From NCBI GenBank assembly GCA_937870635.1, contig CALMZP010000110.1, forward strand, positions 1 through 64,000: a stretch of 64,000 nucleotides of DNA, read 5' to 3'. Every line of letters begins with the position of its first letter. The stretch's first letter is position 1. This document shows positions 15,045 to 22,882 of the stretch, piece after piece. Both the position numbers and the translations under genes were made by a program. This stretch comes from an uncultured Acidobacteriota bacterium (GTDB lineage: Bacteria; Acidobacteriota; Thermoanaerobaculia; Gp7-AA8). The notes below the pieces were generated by a model. The model did no database searches. It was not told the DNA's origin and was given only the letters and a program-made list of their open reading frames with translations.

Positions 15045-17078
15045 GTGTTCGCGGCAGCGCCGGCGCGATCGCAGGAAGTGACGCAAGGCCCGCAGCGGCC
15101 GCCTACGTCGGGCTACGTGAGCTTTGCGTTACACACTCGCGCCTTCGATGCGCCCGTTTTCGGCAGCAGTATCTCGACCACTCTCTACCTCCACGCAGGC
15201 CAGCGGTTCCAGGACGGCAGTTACTGGACCACGTCCTTCTACCGGGGGTTTCCGCTCGTGCAATCGCTCTTCACGATCGAGGGAGACCATATTCCCTGGC
15301 GCGGCGGTCTCGCAGGAATACGGGCCGGCGAGGTCACACTGCAGCCCATCGGTGATGCCGGTGCCATCGATGCTTACACGATCGAGGGCCTCGCGGCCCG
15401 CTGGCGACGGAAAAACGAAGAATGGATGGTATACGCGGGCGACAGCCGGTATCCAACGGTGCTTCCAGGCTTTCGTGAAAGCGCGCCGCGACTCGGCGGT
15501 GTCGAATACCGCCGGCACTTCGCGAATGCCAGCGCCGGAGGCGCCGTCATCGCGCTCGCAGACGCGACTACACCAGACGGCGATCCGGTTCGCGCCGTCA
15601 TCCGCGGCGACTACGACTACGCGGTTTCTACTGCCACTCAACTCTTCACACGAGGCTATGCAGCCGGTAATGGTTCCACCGCGTTCCGGGTCGGCGCCCG
15701 GTTCGCCGATCTCCGTCGCGAGCTCACAGCATCGATCTTCAGCTTCGACGAGAACTTTCCTCTCGTCTATCCGCTCTTTCGTCCCGGTGAGCGAGGCGGC
15801 GAGCTTTACGGCTCCTACCGTCTCACCGAGCGCTCGCGCGCCTACGGAGTGGTGACTTATCTCTCCAGCGATCGTCTCCTCGGCCGCAGCAATCTTCGCG
15901 GACATCTCGGATATGCGTTCGCCACAGGGTCGGATGGCCCGCGTTTCGACGTTTCTTATCACCGCGACGAGCTCACGCATGACGTGCTCACGGCGACGCG
16001 GCAGGACATCATCGCCGACCGTTTTTCGTTTGGCGTCACTCGCTCGTCGCTGGCCGAATCGCTCGCGGTCCGCCTGGACCATGTGGTCAGAAACGAACAT
16101 CCTCAGCGCACGCAGCTGCTGGCATCTTACGCACGTCTCGTGGGACTCGACTCGACAGCCGACGGCTCGCTCGTCGTCCAGAAAGAGGATGCGACGCTCG
16201 GCGTGACCGCCGAGGGGATGTACGAGAAACCGATCCGATGGCCGTATTCGGTGCGGATCGGCATCGGCGCCGCGTTGATCCATTTCGACGTCGAGGATCG
16301 TGGAGAAGGCGTTGCCCGGATCGGGCTCAGCCGCCGCTTCGTGGGGCAGCTGAGCGGGTGGTACGCGCAGGTCGAAGCGCGCACGAGTTTCGGAATCGGG
16401 CTGCCGCGCAGCAATCTCTCCTCGAACACGATCACGATCGGCTTCGGCAACCGCCTCGGCTGGAACGACCTTGACCATGCTCGCAGCATCTTTGCGTCGC
16501 TCGTGTCGCCGTCGGACTTCGGAGCGGTGGAAGGTCATGTACGCTTCGATGAGAAAGGCCTCGCGAACGTCCCGATCCTCATCGAGGGACGGCGCGTCGC
16601 GGTGACAAGCGGAGACGGCCGATATCGCATCAGCCGTGTGCCGGCCGGAATCGTCTCGGTCACCATCGACACCTCGGTCCTCGAGCAGGGCTTCGTCGTC
16701 AGTGGGCCTGCATCGCGAAGCGTTCTCGTCCCACCTCGCGGAGTCGCGCAGGCGGATTTTGAGATCACCCGCCGTGTTGCTCTCGCCGGGTCACTCTCGC
16801 GATGCGAGGACGGGCAGTTCCTTCCGCTGCGAGGAGCACGGATCGCGATGATTGGCGATCAATTCGTACAGACGGCGACAACTTCTTCGTCGGGTGGTTT
16901 CGAGTTCGATGCTGTCCCTCCCGGTACTTACGAGCTCGTGATCGACCCCGCCTCGGTGCCGGAGGTATCGGCGGAAAACATTCCCCGGCGGCGGGTGGAG
17001 CTCACCGCGGACATGCTCGGTTACGTGATCCTGCTGGAGTGCGATCCGGAAGGCCCGCGGACTCCGCCGTCACCGTAA
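15045..17078 (+). CDS. Outer-membrane beta-barrel with two C-terminal carboxypeptidase-regulatory-like domains (usher-like)
   Basis: About 677 residues. After a signal-like AAAPARSQ the first 480 or so residues show alternating amphipathic strands (YVSFALHTRAF, GGELYGSYRLTERSRAYGVV, SVRIGIGAAL) as in a large outer-membrane barrel. The last 180 or so residues form two carboxypeptidase-regulatory-like/CnaB-type modules (GAVEGHVRFDEKGLANVPIL ... SGDGRYRISRVPAG; GGFEFDAVPPGTYELVIDP). Usher C-terminal domains look similar, but no FimD/PapC barrel motifs are visible. Placed after subunits and a PapD-like chaperone, it may be the translocation pore. No standard start codon precedes the hydrophobic segment, so the start at GTG 15045 is provisional. 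Confidence 0.7.
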   Translation: MFAAAPARSQEVTQGPQRPPTSGYVSFALHTRAFDAPVFGSSISTTLYLHAGQRFQDGSYWTTSFYRGFPLVQSLFTIEGDHIPWRGGLAGIRAGEVTLQPIGDAGAIDAYTIEGLAARWRRKNEEWMVYAGDSRYPTVLPGFRESAPRLGGVEYRRHFANASAGGAVIALADATTPDGDPVRAVIRGDYDYAVSTATQLFTRGYAAGNGSTAFRVGARFADLRRELTASIFSFDENFPLVYPLFRPGERGGELYGSYRLTERSRAYGVVTYLSSDRLLGRSNLRGHLGYAFATGSDGPRFDVSYHRDELTHDVLTATRQDIIADRFSFGVTRSSLAESLAVRLDHVVRNEHPQRTQLLASYARLVGLDSTADGSLVVQKEDATLGVTAEGMYEKPIRWPYSVRIGIGAALIHFDVEDRGEGVARIGLSRRFVGQLSGWYAQVEARTSFGIGLPRSNLSSNTITIGFGNRLGWNDLDHARSIFASLVSPSDFGAVEGHVRFDEKGLANVPILIEGRRVAVTSGDGRYRISRVPAGIVSVTIDTSVLEQGFVVSGPASRSVLVPPRGVAQADFEITRRVALAGSLSRCEDGQFLPLRGARIAMIGDQFVQTATTSSSGGFEFDAVPPGTYELVIDPASVPEVSAENIPRRRVELTADMLGYVILLECDPEGPRTPPSP

Positions 17079-17219
17079 GCCCAGCCGGTCTGCGCAAGGC
17101 TGTCAATCTGACGTGCGATCGGACCATCGAAATCCGATCGGGATGCGGGCGATAGACGCGTTACAATCCAACGACTGGCTTCGCGCACGATCAAGGCTGC
17201 CCCTGGCGATGAGGCTGCG

Positions 17220-18596
17220 GTGCATGGCGCTCTGCTGCCCGCGGCGCTCCTGTCGAACGAATTCGCCTTTCTTTCTGCCAATCAACCCCTTCTCGATCTT
17301 CTCAGTCTGAGCATCGCTCAGATGCGACGGCGGACGCTGTTCGACATCGTTGCCGATCCCGACCGTGAAGGCGCCCGAAGCTTTGGCGACCAGGTCTCGC
17401 GGATGCGGACCGCGGCCCGCAGCCAGCGCGAAGTCCGTCTCACCAGCGGCCAGCATGTGCTGCTGGTCATCCAGCGTCTGACCCGGAAGTCGCTGCCGGA
17501 GTATCTGATCAACATCGTCGATCTCAGCGACTTGATCACGCCGAATCATGATCGCGCCGCTCTGCTCGAGCAGATCAAGGAGGCCGCATGGGAATGGCGG
17601 CGAACGTTCGACGCGGTCGAAATGCCGATCATCATCGTCGGCTCCGACCTCGAAGTCGTGCGCATCAACCGGGCGGCGCGAATGCTCGTCGGCAGGAGTT
17701 ACAGCGAGATCATCGGCACCTCGCTGCGCAACCTCCCGGCGGCCGAGCCGTGGCTCTCGGTGGCGGCGCTGACAGCGCAGGTCCAGGATGCTCGCGCGCC
17801 TGTTGCGCGGCAGGTGAAAGATCCCTCGGGCCGGACACTCGACCTGCTGGCAATGCTCTTCAACATCGAAGATGCTGCCGACCACCGAGTCATCGTGATC
17901 GTGTGGGACGTGTCCGCTCTGGTCGATCTTCAGTCGCGACTCGAACAGCAGCGGCAGATGGCGGCCATGGGCGCGCTCGTTGCCGGCGTCGCGCACGAGG
18001 TGCGTAACCCCCTCTTCGCCATCTCGGCGACCATCGATGCGATGGAGCAGACCGCAGCGCCGGAGCTCCGCGAGTATTTCGAGGTGCTGCGCGAAGAGAT
18101 CGATCGCATGACCAAGCTGATGCAGGATCTGCTTGCGTACGGCCGCCCGGCAGCGCCGGTCTTCGTCGATATTCTCGTGAGTGAAGTCGTGGATGTCGCC
18201 GTCCGCGCTGTCGCCGCGGCTGCCAGGAAAAACGACGTCGAGATCGAGGTCGAGCATCAGTCCGACGCGGTGATCGTCGCCGATCGTGACCGGCTGGCGC
18301 GAGCGATCGAGAATCTCGTCATGAACGCCATCCAGCATTCGCCGGCCGGAGCGGTCGTCAAGGTGAGATCGGGCCGAGGCGAAATCCGCGTCACGGATCG
18401 AGGCAGGGGCTTTACGACGGAAGATCTGCCCCGCGTGTTCGAGCCCTTTTTTTCCAGGCGAAAGGGTGGCACGGGTCTGGGCCTCGCCCTCGTGCATCAG
18501 ATCGTCACCGAGCATGGAGGCGAGATCGTCGCCAGGAACCGCCCCCGCGGCGGCGCCGAGGTCGTGATATCACTGCCGGCGAAGAGTGCGAAATGA
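17220..18596 (+). CDS. Soluble PAS-domain sensor histidine kinase
   Basis: Encodes 458 residues from a GTG. There is no membrane segment. An N-terminal PAS-like domain (1-105) is followed by a second PAS (about 125-235), then HisKA with the phospho-acceptor His259 in GVAHEVRNPL. The HATPase_c domain has an N box (ENLVMNAIQHS), G1 (DRGRGF), F box (FEPFFSRR) and G2 (GGTGLGLAL). It resembles NtrB-class kinases and is followed 51 bases later by an NtrC-class regulator, its likely partner. The signal is unknown. Its position between two pilus/secretion loci suggests it regulates them. Confidence 0.9.
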   Translation: MHGALLPAALLSNEFAFLSANQPLLDLLSLSIAQMRRRTLFDIVADPDREGARSFGDQVSRMRTAARSQREVRLTSGQHVLLVIQRLTRKSLPEYLINIVDLSDLITPNHDRAALLEQIKEAAWEWRRTFDAVEMPIIIVGSDLEVVRINRAARMLVGRSYSEIIGTSLRNLPAAEPWLSVAALTAQVQDARAPVARQVKDPSGRTLDLLAMLFNIEDAADHRVIVIVWDVSALVDLQSRLEQQRQMAAMGALVAGVAHEVRNPLFAISATIDAMEQTAAPELREYFEVLREEIDRMTKLMQDLLAYGRPAAPVFVDILVSEVVDVAVRAVAAAARKNDVEIEVEHQSDAVIVADRDRLARAIENLVMNAIQHSPAGAVVKVRSGRGEIRVTDRGRGFTTEDLPRVFEPFFSRRKGGTGLGLALVHQIVTEHGGEIVARNRPRGGAEVVISLPAKSAK

Positions 18597-18647
18597 GGAT
18601 GTTCAGGAACAGGAGTGCACAGCTTGCTGCCGCGCTGACCGCTCACC

Positions 18648-19991
18648 ATGCCCCGTAATCGCGTACTGCTCGTCGAGGATGACCGGGGCATCCGCTTCGG
18701 GATCCGCAATTTCCTGGTCGGCCGCGACTACGACGTCGAGGAAGCCGAAACCATCAAGCAGGGCGAGGAGCAGTTCCGTCAGAACCGTCCGGACATCGCC
18801 ATCCTCGACTACTCGCTCCCCGACGGCAATGCTCTCGAGGTCCTTCCGCGACTGAAAGCGAGCGATCCCTCGATTCCGGTCATCATCCTGACTGGGCACG
18901 GTTCAATCGATCTCGCCGTGCGCGCCATGAAAGAAGGCGCGGACCAGTTCCTGACGAAGCCCGTGCAGATGCAGGCGCTGCTCGTGATCATCGAGCGGCT
19001 GCTGGACAACCAGCGCATCCGCCAGCGCGAGCAGGCGCGCACCACCACGCAGGCGCGAACGGGCCCGGTCGATCCGTTCATCGGAGTCAGCGACTCGATC
19101 TCGGCGTTGCGCGAACAGGTCACCCGCATCGTGACCACCGACCGTCCCATCCTGATCCTCGGCGAAACCGGCACGGGAAAAAGCGTGCTGGCCTCCTGGA
19201 TCCACAAGAACGGACCGAGGGCCGAGGAGGCGTTCGTCGATTTGAATTGTGCGGGGCTGTCGCGCGAATTCGTCGAGACGGAGCTCTTCGGACACGAGAA
19301 GGGTGCGTTCACCGGCGCCGTGGCGGCCAAGACAGGGTTGCTCGAGGTTGCGCATCGCGGGGTGCTCTTTCTCGATGAGATTGGTGACGTCGACGTGCAG
19401 GTGCAGCCCAAGCTCCTCAAGGTTCTGGAAGAAAAGAAGTTCCGGCGGATGGGGGATGTGCGCGACCGGGTGTCGGATGTGCAGCTGATCGCCGCAACCC
19501 ATCAGGATCTGCACGAATCGATTCGCGAGAAGAAGTTCCGGAGCGACCTGTACTTCCGCATCAGCACGATCCCGTTGACAATTCCGCCGCTCCGGCAGCG
19601 ATCAGCGGACATCCCACTCCTGGCCGAGTTTCTGCTGAACCGCTTCCGGACCGAGATGGGAGCGCCGGGTGTCGAGATCGCCACTCCGGCGATGCGCGCT
19701 CTCCAGGAGTACAGCTGGCCGGGCAACGTCCGGGAGCTGAAGAACGTCATCGAGCGGGCCATCCTTCTTTCCGATCGCCACACGATCACGCCCCGTGACC
19801 TTCGCTTCGAGGCGGAAGGCGACACAGTGCCATCCGGTGTCGTGCCCACGGACATGACACTCGAAGAGATGGAGCGATGGTATGTCGAGCAGATTCTCCG
19901 CGAAGAAAACGGTCATGTTGATTCGGCGGCGAAACGACTCGACATTCCGCGCAGCTCGCTCTATAGCAAGTTGAAGAAGTGGCGTGTCTGA
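18648..19991 (+). CDS. NtrC-family sigma-54-activating response regulator
   Basis: Encodes 447 residues. The receiver domain has Asp11-Asp12, the phospho-acceptor Asp54 (AILDYSLPD) and Lys in LTKPV. The AAA+ domain has Walker A (GETGTGKS), the sigma-54 contact loop GAFTGA at about residue 220 and Walker B (VLFLDEIGD). A Fis-type helix-turn-helix ends the protein (SAAKRLDIPRSSLYSKLKKW). It should bind enhancer-like dyads and remodel RNA polymerase sigma-54 closed complexes. It is encoded directly after the histidine kinase. Candidate binding dyads are noted at 19993 and 20811. Confidence 0.95.
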   Translation: MPRNRVLLVEDDRGIRFGIRNFLVGRDYDVEEAETIKQGEEQFRQNRPDIAILDYSLPDGNALEVLPRLKASDPSIPVIILTGHGSIDLAVRAMKEGADQFLTKPVQMQALLVIIERLLDNQRIRQREQARTTTQARTGPVDPFIGVSDSISALREQVTRIVTTDRPILILGETGTGKSVLASWIHKNGPRAEEAFVDLNCAGLSREFVETELFGHEKGAFTGAVAAKTGLLEVAHRGVLFLDEIGDVDVQVQPKLLKVLEEKKFRRMGDVRDRVSDVQLIAATHQDLHESIREKKFRSDLYFRISTIPLTIPPLRQRSADIPLLAEFLLNRFRTEMGAPGVEIATPAMRALQEYSWPGNVRELKNVIERAILLSDRHTITPRDLRFEAEGDTVPSGVVPTDMTLEEMERWYVEQILREENGHVDSAAKRLDIPRSSLYSKLKKWRV

Positions 19992-19992
19992 C

Positions 19993-20021
19993 GTTTCCAG
20001 AAACGAGACGATTTCTGTCTC
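19993..20021. promoter_or_regulatory. Nested dyad symmetries upstream of the receiver gene
   Basis: GTTTC-CA-GAAAC at 19993-20004, CAGAAA...TTTCTG at 19998-20017 and GAGAC...GTCTC at 20005-20021 overlap one another. They lie about 70-100 bases upstream of a sigma-54-like -24/-12 match (20082-20096), a usual distance for NtrC-type activator sites. Confidence 0.35.
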
Positions 20022-20081
20022 TGATCTGGACACCGACAAATCGCCCCTCTGATTTTTCAATGACTTAACATTCGTCGGGCG

Positions 20082-20096
20082 CGGCTCGTCCTTTGC
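20082..20096 (+). promoter_or_regulatory. Possible sigma-54 -24/-12 promoter
   Basis: CGGCTCGTCCTTTGC carries GG and GC at the required 12-base offset and a TTTGC -12 box. It ends 15 bases before the ATG at 20112. The -25 T is replaced by C. Like the matches at 11735 and 12454 it implies a very short leader. Confidence 0.3.
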
Positions 20097-20111
20097 GATT
20101 GATGCCGTCCA

Positions 20112-20498
20112 ATGCAAAGAATCCTGCTCGTAGATGATGAGAAAAGCATCATGTTCGCGATGAGCCATTACTTCAAAGGATATGGCTACGACGTCGATTG
20201 CGCGGGGGACATGGAGGCGGCGCGTCTCTTTCTGAGCGAGCGGCTGTACGCGCTGGCGATCGTCGACATCCATCTCGCGGGTCGTGCGGGGAGTGACGGA
20301 CTCGATCTGGCCGAGCTGATCTGCCGTGAATTCGCGGCGACCGCCGTGATCGTGATGACCGCGCTCGACACCCCCGAGACCGAACAGCGCGCCGCAACGA
20401 TCGGCGTGCGCTCGTTCGTGAAGAAGCCGGCCCGTCTGGCGCACCTGGCGAACGTGGCCTTCGCCGCGATTGGCCAGGGTTCCGCCCAGGCGGTCTGA
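20112..20498 (+). CDS. Single-domain response regulator (receiver)
   Basis: Encodes 128 residues, all receiver: Asp8-Asp9 (LLVDDEK), phospho-acceptor Asp52 (AIVDIHLAG), Thr in VIVMTALD and Lys-Lys-Pro (SFVKKPARL). There is no output domain, as in CheY- or Spo0F-like phosphotransfer proteins. It follows the histidine kinase/NtrC pair by 120 bases and precedes the archaic pilus operon, so it could act as a phosphate sink or branch in that pathway. Confidence 0.9.
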   Translation: MQRILLVDDEKSIMFAMSHYFKGYGYDVDCAGDMEAARLFLSERLYALAIVDIHLAGRAGSDGLDLAELICREFAATAVIVMTALDTPETEQRAATIGVRSFVKKPARLAHLANVAFAAIGQGSAQAV

Positions 20499-20549
20499 CC
20501 CGGAAGCTGATCCAGAGCGAAACGAGGGGTCTCGGGAAGCACCCGGAAG

Positions 20550-20728
20550 TTCATCCCGAGCGCAGCGAGGGATCTCCGGAAGCACCGGCAGGGTCGGTCC
20601 GAGGAGGGCCTGACGTGGCGCCGGCTCTCAGGCCGGCGAGCACGCCCGAAGAGCCGCGGCTTGAAGAGCCGGCGCCCCGTAGCTCTTCGCCGGCACCGCT
20701 ACGAGGGCGGGATCGCCCGCGGCTCCAC
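20550..20728. repeat. Composite intergenic repeat region
   Basis: Holds one copy of the CCCGAGCGCAGCGAGGGATC repeat (20550-20585), an inverted pair built on GGCGCCGGCTCT / AGAGCCGGCGCC (about 20613-20675), and a GGCGGGATCGCCCGCGGCTC unit (20703-20728). The first and last belong to families scattered through the window. No gene is visible between 20499 and 21019. Confidence 0.75.
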
Positions 20729-20810
20729 GGATTCGTCCACACAACTGCGAATAACCTTTGACCCCCCTCGGTTACGGCGTGCGTTCAGAATCCAAACCCG
20801 AGACAGTTTT

Positions 20811-20844
20811 CGTCTGGAATCGAGACTTTTTCAGATTCCAGACG
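20811..20844. promoter_or_regulatory. 11-bp inverted repeat, candidate activator site for the archaic pilus operon
   Basis: CGTCTGGAATC (20811-20821) and GATTCCAGACG (20834-20844) are exact reverse complements with a 12-base spacer. A degenerate extra half-site GAATCCAAAC lies just upstream at about 20788. The dyad sits about 55 bases before a GG/GC-type promoter-like stretch (TGGCAGGCCTGCTTGC, 20901-20916, whose spacing is one base too long for a standard sigma-54 promoter). It lies about 175 bases before the first pilin gene. Confidence 0.45.
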
Positions 20845-20950
20845 CCTGCACATCGAGCGAGAAATCGGTCTAAGTCAGGCAAATTCAAATAGTTAACACC
20901 TGGCAGGCCTGCTTGCCAGAGAACGGTATACCCGCTGCACTAAGGCTCCT

Positions 20951-20973
20951 CGCGCTTGAATCGGTCGAGCGCG
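20951..20973 (+). promoter_or_regulatory. 5' untranslated hairpin ahead of the SCPU pilin gene
   Basis: CGCGCTTGA and TCGAGCGCG can form a 9-bp stem (one G-U pair) around an ATCGG loop, followed by an A-rich stretch and the strong ribosome site AGGAGA of the gene at 21020. A 5' stem of this kind could stabilise a highly expressed pilin mRNA; that role is inferred. Confidence 0.4.
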
Positions 20974-21019
20974 AAAAAACGAAAACGAAAGCAGCAAAAC
21001 AGTAAAACAGGAGAAAGTC

Positions 21020-21511
21020 ATGAAGCGCACCATCAAACTCACGGTTCTCACCCTCGCCCTCACGTTCGTTTCTGTCGCGGCATTCGCGCAGAGCGCGACG
21101 ACCACCAATGCGGCCAACAACATCTCGGCCACGGTCGTCAAGAACTGCCTGATCACCAACTTCGCCCTCGCGTTCGGCAACTATGACCCGACCGCGGCCG
21201 CTGCCACCGACGCGTCGACCACCTTCGACGTTCGCTGCACGAAGGGCACGGTTACTTCCATCCAGCTCGACCTCGGCGTCAACGACGGTGGCACTGGCGT
21301 CCGCAAGATGACGGACGGAACGGATCTTCTCAGCTATGGCCTGTTCACGGATGCGGCCCGCACGGTCGCGTGGACGGTCGCGGCTCCCAAGGCCTACACG
21401 GCTGCCAGCAACGCTCCGGTGACCCAGACGATCTACGGCCGCGTGACCGCGGGGCAGGACGTCCCGGTCGGCAGCTACTTCGACACGGTTCAGGCCACGA
21501 TCAACTTCTAA
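21020..21511 (+). CDS. SCPU (spore coat U)-domain pilin, probable major subunit
   Basis: Encodes 163 residues with a signal peptide ending in AFAQ. The SCPU domain shows the paired cysteines (NCLITNFALAFGNYDP ... VRCTKGT) and the C-terminal consensus YGRVTAGQDVPVGSYFDTV followed by ATINF. SCPU proteins are subunits of archaic chaperone-usher pili. A strong AGGAGA ribosome site and first place in the operon point to the major pilin. It is followed by chaperone, second SCPU protein, usher and tip protein. Confidence 0.92.
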   Translation: MKRTIKLTVLTLALTFVSVAAFAQSATTTNAANNISATVVKNCLITNFALAFGNYDPTAAAATDASTTFDVRCTKGTVTSIQLDLGVNDGGTGVRKMTDGTDLLSYGLFTDAARTVAWTVAAPKAYTAASNAPVTQTIYGRVTAGQDVPVGSYFDTVQATINF

Positions 21512-21546
21512 AAATGAGCCCGATGGAAACACGTTCGCGAGGCAAC

Positions 21547-22323
21547 ATGAATCGCATCACGCTGATGGCGCTTCTTCTCGGGCTGGTCTTCGGGCCAGCC
21601 CGATTCGCCGGCGCGGCCGCGTTCCGGGTCAACCCCATCCGCGTGTCGTTCGACGCGGCCAACACCTCGGCCCTGCTCACCCTCACCAACGAGAGCACGG
21701 AAGAGCTCCGGTTCCAGCTGACCGTATCCGAATGGAAGCAGGCCCCTGGCACGGGTGCGATGCAGCTGACACCGACCGACGACATCCGATTTTTTCCTGC
21801 GCTGCTGGCGCTGAAGGCGGGTGAAGAGCGGAAGGTGCGTGTCGCCTCGAACGCCACCCAAGGACCCGTGGAGAAGACCTATCGCATTTTCTTCGAGGAG
21901 CTGCCCGCGCTGAAGAAGGCGGATGCTGCCGGCGGAGCCAGCGTCAAGATCATCACGAAGATGGGAGTTCCGATCTTCGTCGCGCCCGAAAAGCGGAAAG
22001 CGCAGGCGGATCTCGCCAACGCTGCCGTGAAGGACGGAAAGCTCAGATTCGACGTCAGGAACAGTGGAAACGTTCACTTCGTCGTGCTCTCGGCACGGGC
22101 GACGGGACTCGACCGCGAAGGGAACGTCCTCTTCGACAAGCAGCGTGAGGGGTGGTACGTGCTCAACGGGGACACCCGGACGTACGAGCTGGATCTCGCC
22201 GGGAAGGAATGCTCCGATCTGGCGACGGTTCGTTTCGAGCTGCAGACGGATATCGGATCGAAGCCTGAAGAGTCACTGATCAAGCGGGAGTTCACACCGA
22301 TCACGGGGAGTGGCTGCAAGTAA
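21547..22323 (+). CDS. Archaic-type pilus assembly chaperone (PapD family)
   Basis: About 258 residues. The start is taken at ATG 21547, preceded by GAGG and opening a signal peptide (NRITLMALLLGLVFG); in-frame ATGs at 21514 and 21523 only add a charged leader. The N-terminal Ig domain reads FRVNPIRVSFDAANTSALLT with the family's YRIFFEELP strand, and a second Ig domain follows. It would stabilise SCPU subunits by donor-strand complementation in the periplasm and pass them to the usher at 22883. Confidence 0.9.
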   Translation: MNRITLMALLLGLVFGPARFAGAAAFRVNPIRVSFDAANTSALLTLTNESTEELRFQLTVSEWKQAPGTGAMQLTPTDDIRFFPALLALKAGEERKVRVASNATQGPVEKTYRIFFEELPALKKADAAGGASVKIITKMGVPIFVAPEKRKAQADLANAAVKDGKLRFDVRNSGNVHFVVLSARATGLDREGNVLFDKQREGWYVLNGDTRTYELDLAGKECSDLATVRFELQTDIGSKPEESLIKREFTPITGSGCK

Positions 22324-22356
22324 CGGTCGGACGTGATCGTGCGAGCGAAAGTCATC

Positions 22357-22872
22357 ATGAGAGGAATGGGGACAGCAGGACTTGCGATGATCATCGCGAT
22401 TGCGCTTTCCGCGCTTGCGGCAAGCCGCGTCGTGGCCTCGCAGGTGTCAGGCACGATGGAAGTGTCAGCTGTCGTCGTTCCCAATTGCCGGTTCACGCTC
22501 ACCGCGCTGAATTTCGGCTCTTATGATCCGCTCGGCGCGCACCAGACGACGGGCCTCGATGCCACCGCGACCGTCGTGCTGAGCTGTACGCGCAACTCGC
22601 AGGCCACGATCAGCATGGATCAGGGACGGAATCCAGTCGCCGGAACGGAGATGCGCGGACTGGTCCAGCTCGACCAGGTTCTCCGGTACCAGATTTTCCG
22701 GGACACGAGCCGCACGGAGGTGTGGTCGACCGGCGCGAACGCTGTGAGTTTTCAGGCCGACGGCAACAACGGGCCGCGCTACGAATTCACCGTCTACGGC
22801 AGGATTCCCGCCGCGCAGGAAGTCGCCGCCGGAATGTACACTGACGTCGTGACTGCGACAGTCGATTTCTGA
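22357..22872 (+). CDS. SCPU-domain pilin, minor subunit
   Basis: About 171 residues from ATG 22357 (a GTG at 22333 is an alternative), with a signal peptide ending VVAS. The SCPU signature is present: NCRFTLTALNFGSYDPLGAH, VVLSCTRNS and the end VYGRIPAAQEVAAGMYTDVV then TATVDF. Sits between chaperone and usher. Probably an adaptor or minor pilin. Confidence 0.88.
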   Translation: MRGMGTAGLAMIIAIALSALAASRVVASQVSGTMEVSAVVVPNCRFTLTALNFGSYDPLGAHQTTGLDATATVVLSCTRNSQATISMDQGRNPVAGTEMRGLVQLDQVLRYQIFRDTSRTEVWSTGANAVSFQADGNNGPRYEFTVYGRIPAAQEVAAGMYTDVVTATVDF

Positions 22873-22882
22873 GCGAACGAAT

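Noticed and set aside
15129-16538. A 469-codon minus-strand frame inside the barrel gene.
   Set aside because: Composition is that of a shadow frame and the plus-strand barrel has coherent strand periodicity and C-terminal domains.
17103-18515. A 470-codon minus-strand frame opposite the histidine kinase.
   Set aside because: All kinase motifs (H, N, G1, G2 boxes) are on the plus strand; the minus frame has no recognisable fold.
20901-20916. TGGCAGGCCTGCTTGC as a sigma-54 promoter for the pilin operon.
   Set aside because: The GG to GC distance is 13, one more than the strict 12 of sigma-54 promoters, so it was not listed as a promoter; the dyad upstream is kept as a separate observation.
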